From contig NZ_SMCS01000001.1 of NCBI RefSeq assembly GCF_004342265.1, positions 620,001-684,000 of the forward strand: 64,000 nt of DNA. Reading direction: 5' to 3'. The translations under genes were made by a program, and so were the position numbers. The stretch comes from Luteibacter rhizovicinus. GTDB taxonomy: Bacteria > Pseudomonadota > Gammaproteobacteria > Xanthomonadales > Rhodanobacteraceae. The notes under the pieces are model-generated. The model was not told the DNA's origin. It did no database searches and saw only the letters and a list, made by a program, of their open reading frames with translations. Within the stretch, counting starts at the first letter, position 1, and every line of letters begins with the position of its first letter. Shown piece by piece: positions 49,715 to 58,246 of the stretch.

Positions 49715-51184
49715 TCAGGCAAGCGTTGCTACGGTCGCAGGCGATTCCTGGCGTCCGCTTCCGTCGAGCTTTTTCTCGACGACGAAGGTCAGGGTGACGA
49801 GGTGGTTATTGAGGGCCAGCTCGTTCTGGATGAATGCCTTGGTCACGTAGGTGTTGATCGGAACCAGCGGGCTCGCGTCCTGCTTCGGCGATTCGAAGGT
49901 GCGGCCCGCAGCTCCCGTACACTTCAGCCATGCCCGGTATTCGGACCAGGCGGGCTGGTCCGCGTCGGTGTGAATCACGACGACCGAGGGATCGCTCAGT
50001 CTTGAGACGACCACCCTGCCGGCGATATCCATGGCCGGCCAGAAGGGGCCGATGGGAAGGCGCAGTTGCCCTGCCACCGGGCCTGTGATGTTCAGACTGG
50101 CAATACCCGATGTGCCCTTGAGTACGGCACCCGGTCCTTCCACCTTGTAGAAAAAGGTGGCGCTGCCCTGAGTGAGTGCGGCGAGCGTGGCGTTGGGAAC
50201 CGTGAAGTTCAGCGTCGGTGTGGTGCCAACGATCTGCGGTGGTATGGGAAACGGCGTGGGGACGTTGCCACTGGTCAGTCCGTTCCAGAACAGCGTCACG
50301 GTATCGCCGGCGACGATACCCACCTGCTTGACATAAACAACGGCGGTGCCCGCCCGTCCGCCGAGATCCGGAACATTGAGAGAGCCGGTCGGCGCTTCGG
50401 CGAGATACGGTGCGTCAAAAAGCCGGGTACTGGCGGAGACGTTCACCGGCGTTTCCAGCGAAAATTCCGACCAGTTGTCGACGATATCGAAGATGTCGTA
50501 GTAGACCGGCAGGGCAGGGTTGTCCTGGCCCTCGATGATCGTCGCTTCCGTAATGTGTACGGTTGTGGGCTGCCCGACTATCAGTGCCGCGGGATCGACG
50601 GCAACCTTCACCTTGTCGCCCCAGAAGATGGTCAGTTTGTCCCCCACGGCCATGTTGAGCCATGCCGGTACAATGACATCGACGCCTGCCGTCGCCTGCG
50701 CCATGTCGATCGTCGACGGAATGACCTGCGGCGCCAGGAGCTTGGGATTAACGTCCGAGCCGCCAATATCCGGATCGCCCGGTGCGTCGATCTTCACCAC
50801 GATGGGGATCACCGGCGAAGGGAGGGGCTGAGCTGGAAAACGTGCACGATAGAAGTTGTACTGGCACGATTTGCTGCCGGATCCCGCGCGCCGGATGGAG
50901 GCGCTGGCGATCGGTACGGTCGCGAAGGTGGTGTGGCCTTCGATAGGGGCTTTCCCGACCTGTACCGGTGGGTCATCCCAGAGGACCTCCAGCGTGTCGC
51001 CGACATCGAATGACTGATATGGCCCGATCAATACGGCAATCGTCGGATTGGCCAGGTCGGTCAGATTGATGCCGCCGTGTGCCTCGGCGCTTGGAATACG
51101 GGGGGCCGGCAAAGCAAGCGGAGCGATGAAGTCAGGAGTGGTTTCCAGGGGCAATGAACGGTTCTTGGCGCGTGATGACAGCAT
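49715..51184 (-). CDS. Large repeat-module protein of unknown function (489 aa)
   Basis: Unrecognised paralogue of the 664-aa protein. Start ATG 51184 (AGAGGAC upstream); a longer frame to 51280 is unsupported. No signal peptide or membrane segment. Three clear modules: GDTLEVLWDDPPVQVGK (near residue 62), GDKLTIFWGDKVKVAVDPAA (near 180) and GDTVTLFWNGLTSGN (near 290), each followed by a strand such as TTVHITEATI or PTLNFTVPNATL, then a divergent C-terminal module. The order 489-aa then 664-aa gene suggests one operon, separated from the polysaccharide operon by about 230 bases. Confidence 0.75.
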   Translation of the reverse strand: MLSSRAKNRSLPLETTPDFIAPLALPAPRIPSAEAHGGINLTDLANPTIAVLIGPYQSFDVGDTLEVLWDDPPVQVGKAPIEGHTTFATVPIASASIRRAGSGSKSCQYNFYRARFPAQPLPSPVIPIVVKIDAPGDPDIGGSDVNPKLLAPQVIPSTIDMAQATAGVDVIVPAWLNMAVGDKLTIFWGDKVKVAVDPAALIVGQPTTVHITEATIIEGQDNPALPVYYDIFDIVDNWSEFSLETPVNVSASTRLFDAPYLAEAPTGSLNVPDLGGRAGTAVVYVKQVGIVAGDTVTLFWNGLTSGNVPTPFPIPPQIVGTTPTLNFTVPNATLAALTQGSATFFYKVEGPGAVLKGTSGIASLNITGPVAGQLRLPIGPFWPAMDIAGRVVVSRLSDPSVVVIHTDADQPAWSEYRAWLKCTGAAGRTFESPKQDASPLVPINTYVTKAFIQNELALNNHLVTLTFVVEKKLDGSGRQESPATVATLA

Positions 51185-51252
51185 CTTCTCGTCCTCTGGT
51201 TTCGTTTGCCCCGACGAGCGGTGCGTGGTTGCGGGCCGCACGGGACCCACGC

Positions 51253-51269
51253 ATCGACGCAACGTCGAT
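51253..51269. promoter_or_regulatory. Small palindrome upstream of the repeat-module genes
   Basis: ATCGACG, 3 bases, CGTCGAT, about 70 bases upstream of the 489-aa protein start within the 234-base gap. A possible operator; function not shown. Confidence 0.3.
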
Positions 51270-51418
51270 ACGCCATACAAGTACGGGGGTACCTCAAGGG
51301 ACTACTGCAGCGTGCGCAGCTATCGCCCGGAAGCGGCTCGGGCGAACTGTGCTCGTGCGCTTAAATCTCTGCCGAGCAGCGAAGCATTGCAATATGACTT
51401 CGGTTGTAGGCGCGCTGC

Positions 51419-52186
51419 CTACCGGGCGCGTTCGAGCAACGCGTTGCGCATGAAACGGTACACGGGGCGTGCCCATCGTTTCAGCGGTTTTTTTGCATTC
51501 CATGCGAGCCATTGACGCTCGCGCCGGGCATCCGTGCCGATGGCAAGGGCGAGGGCATGCCGCGCGGATGTGTCGCGCAGTACGGCATAGCGTCCGAGGA
51601 TCGTGCAGTCATCGACGACATGCGTACGCGTGGTCGGTTCGGAGGTAAAGAGATAACGCACGCCGGCAGACGCGGCGGCACGAGCTACGTCCGGCGAATA
51701 GAATCCGCCGGGGATGGAGGCCGTATCGACGGATTCGCCCAGTATCTGTTCAAGCCGGTCGATGCTGTCGGTCCACTCCCGTGCCAGCGTCGCGGGTGCA
51801 AGACGCGATATCTCGGCGGGATGCGTGTGGGAATGACTTCCGACGACGTGGCCGTGCGCATGTAATATACGAATGGCCGATGCATCCAGAAAGCCATGTG
51901 TGCCGATGCGACTCGTCGTAACGAAAAAATGACCGGTCATGCCGCGTTCGTCCAGCATCGCGCCGATTTGCGTCGCGCTGTTTCCGCCGTCGTCGAACGT
52001 CAGCAGATGAGGTGCCCCGGCAAGAACGGAGCCAAAGGACATACCTGCGGTGGACAGTTCATGCAGATGCACGGCGAATGCGTCGATATCGAGTTTGTAG
52101 TGAGCTGCCGATGCGCCGGGGAAGCCGCTGCTGTCGCAGTCTCCGGGCGACACGATGTCGTGGTACATGAGCGCGGCGCGATTCAT
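51419..52186 (-). CDS. Polysaccharide deacetylase-like protein (CE4/NodB fold)
   Basis: 255 aa, last gene of the minus-strand polysaccharide operon. ATG 52186 overlaps the stop of the formyltransferase (ATGA); the much longer open frame is spurious. Features: RAALMYHDIV (3-12), HLLTFDDGGNSA near 61-72 (catalytic base motif FDDG), GHVVGSHSHTHP near 111-122 (metal histidines). No signal peptide, so it may act in the cytoplasm on a sugar precursor, unlike periplasmic CE4 enzymes. Confidence 0.83.
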   Translation of the reverse strand: MNRAALMYHDIVSPGDCDSSGFPGASAAHYKLDIDAFAVHLHELSTAGMSFGSVLAGAPHLLTFDDGGNSATQIGAMLDERGMTGHFFVTTSRIGTHGFLDASAIRILHAHGHVVGSHSHTHPAEISRLAPATLAREWTDSIDRLEQILGESVDTASIPGGFYSPDVARAAASAGVRYLFTSEPTTRTHVVDDCTILGRYAVLRDTSARHALALAIGTDARRERQWLAWNAKKPLKRWARPVYRFMRNALLERAR

Positions 52187-52977
52187 GGGTTGAGCATCCG
52201 TGCGGCGCGTTTCCAGCGCAGATAACGCGTCAGCCACGGCTGACCCCAGACCGCGCTTTCGCGCGACCGCGTGTCGATGGGACGGGCGCTTCCGTTGGCG
52301 ATATCGATCAGCCGTTCGGCGACTTCGTCCAGATTGTCGAGAACGGCGCGGTACTGGATCACGACGTGCGATTCGTTCCGTTCGTCGACATCGACACTGT
52401 AATGACCATAGACCGGACCGGTATCGACGCCCGCGTCGATCTTCAGCAGCGTCATGCCGACCTTGTCGAGGTCGCGTTCGGCCAATGCCCAGAAGCAGCC
52501 GTGCGCGTTGCGATACTCGGGACAGATGCCCGGATGCATCACGAAGCATCCGATACGCGCCAGGCCGATCGCTTTTCGCTTCATCAACTGCTTGCAGCGG
52601 GCGATGACGATGTCGGGCGCCGCGGACCGCATGAAGGCGATGGCAACGTCATCGTTGATGCTTGCTATCGTCACTGTCGGAACATCCGGTGTGCTGCCGT
52701 AACGATCTTTCATTGCCTGCAATGCCCCTCGGGCCCATTGCCGGTCGCGACGGGCCAGTACGAGGCGCTGGTAGATTCTCATGGCGACGACATCGCCGAA
52801 TCTGAGCCATCCCACGCGTCGAAGTTCGCGCTTCACGCGGGCGCGTCGTTGCTCGCGTGTTTCCTCGATGACGACGATGCCCGCCAGTTCGGTGAACGAT
52901 GCCAGCCACGCGGCGAGCCCTTCGCGATCGAAGGCATCGCTGGCATGGCAGATCAGGACCGTGCGCGGCACGCTCAT
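52183..52977 (-). CDS. Formyltransferase-family protein
   Basis: 264 aa. Formyl-transferase fold: DVPTVTIASINDD, then MHPGICPEYRNAHGCFWALA (near 147-166) and GMTLLKIDAGVDTGPVYG (near 173-190, catalytic Asp in DTG). The normal N-x-H motif reads V-M-H, so the catalytic Asn is replaced; I think a group of polysaccharide-locus proteins shares this form. It could N-formylate an amino sugar or be an altered enzyme. ATGA overlaps at both ends. Confidence 0.8.
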   Translation of the reverse strand: MSVPRTVLICHASDAFDREGLAAWLASFTELAGIVVIEETREQRRARVKRELRRVGWLRFGDVVAMRIYQRLVLARRDRQWARGALQAMKDRYGSTPDVPTVTIASINDDVAIAFMRSAAPDIVIARCKQLMKRKAIGLARIGCFVMHPGICPEYRNAHGCFWALAERDLDKVGMTLLKIDAGVDTGPVYGHYSVDVDERNESHVVIQYRAVLDNLDEVAERLIDIANGSARPIDTRSRESAVWGQPWLTRYLRWKRAARMLNP

Positions 52978-54137
52978 GACGAACGATTGGGGGGTGGTGG
53001 CAGGGAGTAGTCGCGCCAGGCATCCGGATTTCCGGTTTCTCCGGCTTCGGCCGCCTTGATGATGTTGTACATCTCGCGCGAGGTCACATAGTGCAGGACA
53101 TAGCGGTCGCCGTCGTTATAGGCCTGCTCGAGGTGGTCGTGCATGACGTGGGCGGCATCGCCGAGCAGCGTATCCATGTCGCGTTCCTGCGTACCGTGCG
53201 TGTGGACCTTGATGAATACCCACTCCGGGCGACCCTCGACATGGATGCCCGTATCGACCCATGCGTCGACGCGCACAGGCGTGGGTGGGCACGCCTTGCG
53301 CACATCCGAATTCTCGATGCGCGGAACGATCCCCATGCGACGTTCGCGCCAGTTCAGGCCCAGCGGACCTTGCACGATCATCAGGTCGCCGCTGGCGTTG
53401 CCGCCCACGCGGACCGGTACGCCCTTATCGTGCGATTTGCAGCGATGCGGATCGTCGGTGGCGTAGTAGATCGCGTTGCTGGTCGACGTCTGCGTGTCGC
53501 TGGGTGCCGAGGGCAGCGTGAAGTCCGCGTAGCAGCCCAGTTCGCGCAGCAGGATCAGTTCGTTGTTGATGCCGCACCAGCGACCGTCGGCGCGGGAATT
53601 GTCGAGGCTCCAGTTTCCATGGATGAAACCGAAGCGTAGCTGCCCGGTTTCCGGGTCGACCGGCAACGCGCCATGGCGCTCGTGCAGCAGGCGATTGAAG
53701 CGGTCGATCGTCGTGCGGAAGTTGTCGGGCGTGTCGTTGTCATGGTGCAGATGGATTTCGATTTCGCCATAACCTTCCGCGCACAACGCCGCGAGCTTGG
53801 TCAGGTGTTCGTCGAGGTATTCCTCTTCGGGATAGAAGAACGTGTGCTGCGGCGGACGTCCGTCGGCGTCGCGATGCCGGTCGGCCAGCCGCCGGTAGTC
53901 GGCGCACCAGCGGTCGACGCGGGCGCGCTGGGTCGACAGATCCACCTTCCCCCAGGCGGGCTCGAAGTGATCGACGAAGCAGAACATCACATGGATCGGT
54001 CCCCCGGCTGCACGCGGGCGTCTACGGGTCAGGTATCCCCACAACCATGTCTGCATGTTGCGGGCGCGGATCGCATACGCCACGGCGGCTATGCCGGTGA
54101 GGACGAGGACCAGCACGATCAGCGCGAGGATCGCCAT
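52974..54137 (-). CDS. Membrane-anchored polysaccharide-deacetylase-like protein
   Basis: 387 aa from ATG 54137. One N-terminal helix (AILALIVLVLVLTGIAAVAY, residues 2-21), then a deacetylase-like domain: HVMFCFVDHFEPAWG (near 49-63), HTFFYPEEEYLDEHL (near 98), IEIHLHHDND (near 128, metal-binding-type histidines), RFGFIHGNWSLDNS (near 169). It differs from canonical NodB motifs. Probably removes acetyl or similar groups from the nascent polymer at the membrane. One-base TGATG overlap with the upstream glycosyltransferase. Confidence 0.75.
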   Translation of the reverse strand: MAILALIVLVLVLTGIAAVAYAIRARNMQTWLWGYLTRRRPRAAGGPIHVMFCFVDHFEPAWGKVDLSTQRARVDRWCADYRRLADRHRDADGRPPQHTFFYPEEEYLDEHLTKLAALCAEGYGEIEIHLHHDNDTPDNFRTTIDRFNRLLHERHGALPVDPETGQLRFGFIHGNWSLDNSRADGRWCGINNELILLRELGCYADFTLPSAPSDTQTSTSNAIYYATDDPHRCKSHDKGVPVRVGGNASGDLMIVQGPLGLNWRERRMGIVPRIENSDVRKACPPTPVRVDAWVDTGIHVEGRPEWVFIKVHTHGTQERDMDTLLGDAAHVMHDHLEQAYNDGDRYVLHYVTSREMYNIIKAAEAGETGNPDAWRDYSLPPPPNRSS

Positions 54138-55306
54138 CAGGAGGCCGTCTCTACCGGAACCAGACTCAGGAGTTGCTGGGCGTTGTTGCTCCACTGACGC
54201 TCGCGCTGGATGTATTCGCGGGCGGCACCACCGATGCGGCGACGGTCTTCCGCGCATAGCGCGAGTTCCAGCACGCGCTCGACACAGGCGGCGATTTCGC
54301 CGCGCGGAAAGAGCCAGCCCGTGCGGTCGTTATCGATGACTTCCGCGACCGGTGCGTAATCGGGGGCGACGACGGGAACGCCCATACCCATGAACTCGAA
54401 CAGCTTCATGGGCGATCCGTAGTGGTTCGAGTTCGGAAGCACCGCATAGTCCATGCAGGCAATCCAGCTGGCAATGTCGTCGTGACCGACGCGGCCGGGT
54501 AGCAGTACGCGATCGGAAAGCCCGCGTTCGGCAACCAGGGCACGGACGGCCGGCAGGGTGACACCGTCGCCGACGAAGACCAGCGCCAGCTCCGGCACTT
54601 CGGCCAGTCGCGCGGCGATCGCTTCGACGAAGCCATCCACGCCGTGCCAGTGGGCGAATACGCCGATATGACCGCAGACGATGCGATACGCCAGGCCGCG
54701 TTCGACGCGCAGGCGCTTGCGGTCGAACCGTGCCGGATCGAAGGTCGCGAGGTCGACCGCATTGGGCGAAATGACGGACGGTGCGATGTCGCCATAAGCT
54801 TTTTGCGCTTCGTCGCGGAAGTACGTCGAAATGAATACCAGGCCCGTCGCGTTGCGCAGGCACCATGCTTCCATGCGCCTGGCCAGCTTCCTCAGTTTCA
54901 GCGGCCGCACCCGCTGGACCAGCGCCGAGTCGTTGATCTCCAGCACCAGCGGGATATTCCGCTCGCGGGCCAGCCAGACGGTGGCGAACAGGAACAGCGA
55001 GTAGCGCTCGTAGATCAGGTCGGGACGCCGCCGGCTTATGCTGAGCCCGAGGCGGACGAAGGTCACCAGGTTGTATGCCAGTTCCAGAAACTCGAACAGC
55101 ACGCCGGGTAATCGGGACACGGCCGATGCGAGACGGCCGCGTTTCGCCGTCGCCTGCGCCGGCGGTGGCTCGTGCTCCGGATCGGCACCGGGAAAGGACA
55201 CCACGGATACCTCGTGGCCGAGTTCGCGCAGCGCATTCACGATGCCGCGGATGTGCACGCCTTCGACATGCCGCCCGCGCGTGCGATGGTGATAGACGAT
55301 GTTCAT
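54137..55306 (-). CDS. Glycosyltransferase family 4 protein (A)
   Basis: 389 aa, GT-B fold, cytoplasmic face. N-terminal MNIVYHHRTRGRHVEGVHIR; C-terminal donor domain GVFAHWHGVDGFVEAIAARL (near 221), LVFVGDGVTLP, YGSPMKLFEFMGMGVPVVAP (near 312, the E-x7-E-like nucleotide-sugar region with the first Glu in FEF). Start MNI at 55306 via ATGA overlap. Acceptor and donor not readable. Confidence 0.88.
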   Translation of the reverse strand: MNIVYHHRTRGRHVEGVHIRGIVNALRELGHEVSVVSFPGADPEHEPPPAQATAKRGRLASAVSRLPGVLFEFLELAYNLVTFVRLGLSISRRRPDLIYERYSLFLFATVWLARERNIPLVLEINDSALVQRVRPLKLRKLARRMEAWCLRNATGLVFISTYFRDEAQKAYGDIAPSVISPNAVDLATFDPARFDRKRLRVERGLAYRIVCGHIGVFAHWHGVDGFVEAIAARLAEVPELALVFVGDGVTLPAVRALVAERGLSDRVLLPGRVGHDDIASWIACMDYAVLPNSNHYGSPMKLFEFMGMGVPVVAPDYAPVAEVIDNDRTGWLFPRGEIAACVERVLELALCAEDRRRIGGAAREYIQRERQWSNNAQQLLSLVPVETAS

Positions 55307-55947
55307 GCGGCCTCCGCCGGCACGGCGCGGAACGCGTAACCCCGATCGAGCCATTCGAGCAGCATCACCGCGAGGGCATCGGTCGCGCGCATGCTGTCGT
55401 CGTGCATCAGGACGATGTCTCCCGGTGCGGGCGGACGATCGCGCAGGCGGGTGACCAGCGCTTCGGGGGACATATCCGTCCGGTAATCGAGGCTGTCGTA
55501 GGACCAGTACACGAAACTGCGCCTGTGCACGGCGAAGTAAAGCATCAGCTGCGTGCCGACGTAACCGTGCGGTGGGCGCATGCGGTGGTGGGGACGACGA
55601 TCGAAGTGGCGAAGCAGCGCGTCGGTTTTGTGGACTTCCGTCAGCTGTTTCTTCAGCGTCATGTTCCCGAAAGACCAGTGGCTATAGGAATGATTGCCCA
55701 GCATGTGGCCCTCCGCGACGATGCGCTCGACGATATCCGGGTGTTTTTCGATCTTCTCGCCGACGAGAAAGAAGCTCGCCTGGACACCGTGACGGGCAAG
55801 CAGGTCCAGCAGGGGCGGGGTGAATTCGGGATCGGGACCGTCGTCGAAACTCAGGTACCGGGCGACGTCGTCGCGCGCGCCGCGCGTCATCACCAGTGCA
55901 TCCGGCAACAAGCCCAGTAGTTGCTGCTTCTTAGGCTTCCAGTTCAT
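55303..55947 (-). CDS. Polysaccharide deacetylase (CE4)
   Basis: 214 aa, compact NodB domain: YLSFDDGPDPEFTPP (near residues 31-45; FDDG), VQASFFLVGEKIEKHPD, GHMLGNHSYSHWSFGN (near 80-95; H-S-Y-S-H metal site), RPPHGYVG (motif 3), and DIVLMHDD (motif 5). All CE4 motifs are present, so an active deacetylase is likely. No signal peptide is obvious. ATGA overlaps both sides. Confidence 0.88.
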   Translation of the reverse strand: MNWKPKKQQLLGLLPDALVMTRGARDDVARYLSFDDGPDPEFTPPLLDLLARHGVQASFFLVGEKIEKHPDIVERIVAEGHMLGNHSYSHWSFGNMTLKKQLTEVHKTDALLRHFDRRPHHRMRPPHGYVGTQLMLYFAVHRRSFVYWSYDSLDYRTDMSPEALVTRLRDRPPAPGDIVLMHDDSMRATDALAVMLLEWLDRGYAFRAVPAEAA

Positions 55948-57116
55948 GCGGATACACCGATCGGGAGAGAGGCCGCGGCGGCGACGTCGTGGAGGATGCG
56001 CTCCAGCGCATCCACGTTGTCGTCCCAGCGGAACATCGACGCATGCGCGGCGATGCGTGGGTAGTCGAAGCGATGCCCGAGCGCTTCGTTCAGCGCGTGG
56101 CCGAGTGCGGCAACGTCGTTCACCGGTACGAGCGTGCCGGCATAGTCGGGGACGACTTCCGGAATGCCGCCCACCCGGGTCGCGACGACCGGTGTACCGC
56201 AGGCCATGGCTTCCAGGACGACATTGGGTACGCCTTCGTTATGGCTTGGCAGGCATAGCACGGTGGCCGCACGGAACCAGTCGCCCAGGGCGTGATGCGG
56301 GAACGCGCCGCGCAGTTCGACGTTCGCGGTGCAGCCGAGTGCGCCGGCACGCGCGAGAAGTGCATCCCGGCAAGGACCGGCTCCCACGAAGACCAGCCGG
56401 GCGTCGGGATGGATGGCGAGTACGGCGGGGAACGCGTTTATCAGATCGATGCAGCCCTTGCTTGCCTTGAGGTTGCCGACGTAAAGAACGACAGGCACGG
56501 ACGCAGGAAGGCCGACGCGCTCGCGTGCGTCGCTACGCGATCCCGGCGAAAACAAGGCGTTGTCGATGCCGTTGTAAACGACATGCACACGATCGGGAGA
56601 GCAACCGAGCGCGATGGCTTTCTCGCCGAGCGCGCGACTCACCGCGACCACGGCACCCGCGCCGCGCAAAGCGGAACGAATCTGCACGCGACGCAGCGCA
56701 TGTTCGGCCTGTACGTTGAGGTCGCTGCCGTGGACCTTCACGACATAGGGAATGCCCAGCCGGCGTGCGACCCAGCCCGCGGCGGCGCCGTCCGGATAGG
56801 CCCAGCTGACCAGCAAGGCGTCGTAGTGCCCGGCGCGCAGGCGGCGTCCGTGCTGCCACATCAGCGACGCGAACCAGCACAGCGCATGCAGCGACCGTCC
56901 GATACGCGGTGGATAAACGAAAACGAAGTGACCCGTGCGCAGACCCGGCACGTCGACATCGCCACGACGCCCGGCCATGCGCTCGCGGAAGTCGACCGCC
57001 GTGAGGACGTCGACCTCGTGGCGCTGGCCGAGCAGGGCGAACTGCTGACGGTTGAACGCACCGCGTAACGGGTCCCACGGGGTGGGAAACAGATTGGTAA
57101 GGACCAGGATCTTCAC
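55944..57116 (-). CDS. Glycosyltransferase family 4 protein (B)
   Basis: 390 aa; GTG start at 57116 inside a GTGA overlap. N-terminal MKILVLTNLFPTPWDPLRGA; donor domain VPVVLYVGNLKASKGCIDLI (near 209), ARLVFVGAGPCRDALLA, and LPSHNEGVPNVVLEAMACG (near 302, E-x7-E motif). WecB/TagB-like EPS glycosyltransferases share this layout. Acts at the inner-membrane face on lipid-linked units. Confidence 0.9.
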   Translation of the reverse strand: MKILVLTNLFPTPWDPLRGAFNRQQFALLGQRHEVDVLTAVDFRERMAGRRGDVDVPGLRTGHFVFVYPPRIGRSLHALCWFASLMWQHGRRLRAGHYDALLVSWAYPDGAAAGWVARRLGIPYVVKVHGSDLNVQAEHALRRVQIRSALRGAGAVVAVSRALGEKAIALGCSPDRVHVVYNGIDNALFSPGSRSDARERVGLPASVPVVLYVGNLKASKGCIDLINAFPAVLAIHPDARLVFVGAGPCRDALLARAGALGCTANVELRGAFPHHALGDWFRAATVLCLPSHNEGVPNVVLEAMACGTPVVATRVGGIPEVVPDYAGTLVPVNDVAALGHALNEALGHRFDYPRIAAHASMFRWDDNVDALERILHDVAAAASLPIGVSA

Positions 57117-58246
57117 GCCGCGCTCCCGATGATCCGGCCGTCGCACGGCAAGTCGTCGTACAGCGCGCCGTAGCGCGACGCCATGGCGGCGAGCGAGCCG
57201 TGACGTTCGACCCAGTCGCGCGCGGCCACGCCGAAGCGGCGTGCCTGCGGCTCGTCGCGCAGCAGTTCCAGCATGCCTTCGGCGAGGGCGCATGCATCGC
57301 GTGCGGGCACGAGGTGTCCCGTGCGGCCGTCGAACACGATTTCGCTGTTGCCGCCGACGTCGGTCGCGATAATAGGCAGGCCAGTCGCGCAGGCTTCCAG
57401 CAGCGCCATCGAATAGCCTTCGCTGATCGACGACAGGACGAACAGGTCCAGTCCCTGCAGCAGTTCGCGCACATCGTTGCGGTCGCCGAGGAAATGCACG
57501 CTGCCGCCGACCCCTTCGGCGACGGCGTATTGCTCCAGTTCCTCGCGCAGTTCGCCGTCGCCGATCAGCACCAGGGCGGAGTCGGGACGACGGTCGTGCA
57601 CGTGACGGAAAGCGCGGATCAGGTTGACCTGGTCCTTGGCCCAGTTCAGACGTCCGACCGTGCCGATGATCTGGGCATGATCGGGCAGCAAAAGAATACG
57701 CTTGAGCCGCTCGCGCATCGCCGTCGTCGTGGTGGGGAACGACCCGACGTCGATGCCGTTGGGCACGACGAGCGCCTTGGACCGGGGCACGATGCCACGG
57801 CGCACCGCGTCGCTGCGCGCGGCTTCGCATACCGCCACCACCGCGTTCGTGCGGACCAGCGCGCGCCGGTAGAACCATTCGCGCCGTCGCGCCCGCCGGT
57901 TGCCGCCCATGCCGTGACGTGTGTTGATGACGCGCAGTCGAAGACCGCAGGTGGCCAGCACCGCCTGATAGTGCGCGACGGCGTTATGCGTGTGCAGGAT
58001 GCGCGTGCCGTGCGCGCGAACCAGTTCGCGTACGCGTCCGAGCGCGCGCATGTCGATACCTTCCTGCTTCCCGCAGGCGGTGACGGGTATGCCGAGTTCT
58101 TCCAGTTCGTGGGCGAGCGACCCGGCGTCGAACAGGCAGATCACCTGGCAACGGTGCCCTTCACGGTGCTGGAGCTTCACCAGTTCGATCACCATGCGTT
58201 CCAGGCCGCCACGAGCCAGGCTTTCGACGACATGCGTGATATTCAT
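57113..58246 (-). CDS. Glycosyltransferase family 4 protein (C)
   Basis: 377 aa; ATG 58246 with ATGA overlap. N-terminal MNITHVVESLARGGLERMVI has the GG-E pattern of EPS glycosyltransferases (as in TIGR03088-like proteins of exosortase loci). Donor domain IIGTVGRLNWAKDQVNLIRA (near 201), SALVLIGDGELREELE, SSISEGYSMALLEACATG (near 289, E-x7-E). Sugar specificity unknown. Confidence 0.9.
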   Translation of the reverse strand: MNITHVVESLARGGLERMVIELVKLQHREGHRCQVICLFDAGSLAHELEELGIPVTACGKQEGIDMRALGRVRELVRAHGTRILHTHNAVAHYQAVLATCGLRLRVINTRHGMGGNRRARRREWFYRRALVRTNAVVAVCEAARSDAVRRGIVPRSKALVVPNGIDVGSFPTTTTAMRERLKRILLLPDHAQIIGTVGRLNWAKDQVNLIRAFRHVHDRRPDSALVLIGDGELREELEQYAVAEGVGGSVHFLGDRNDVRELLQGLDLFVLSSISEGYSMALLEACATGLPIIATDVGGNSEIVFDGRTGHLVPARDACALAEGMLELLRDEPQARRFGVAARDWVERHGSLAAMASRYGALYDDLPCDGRIIGSAA

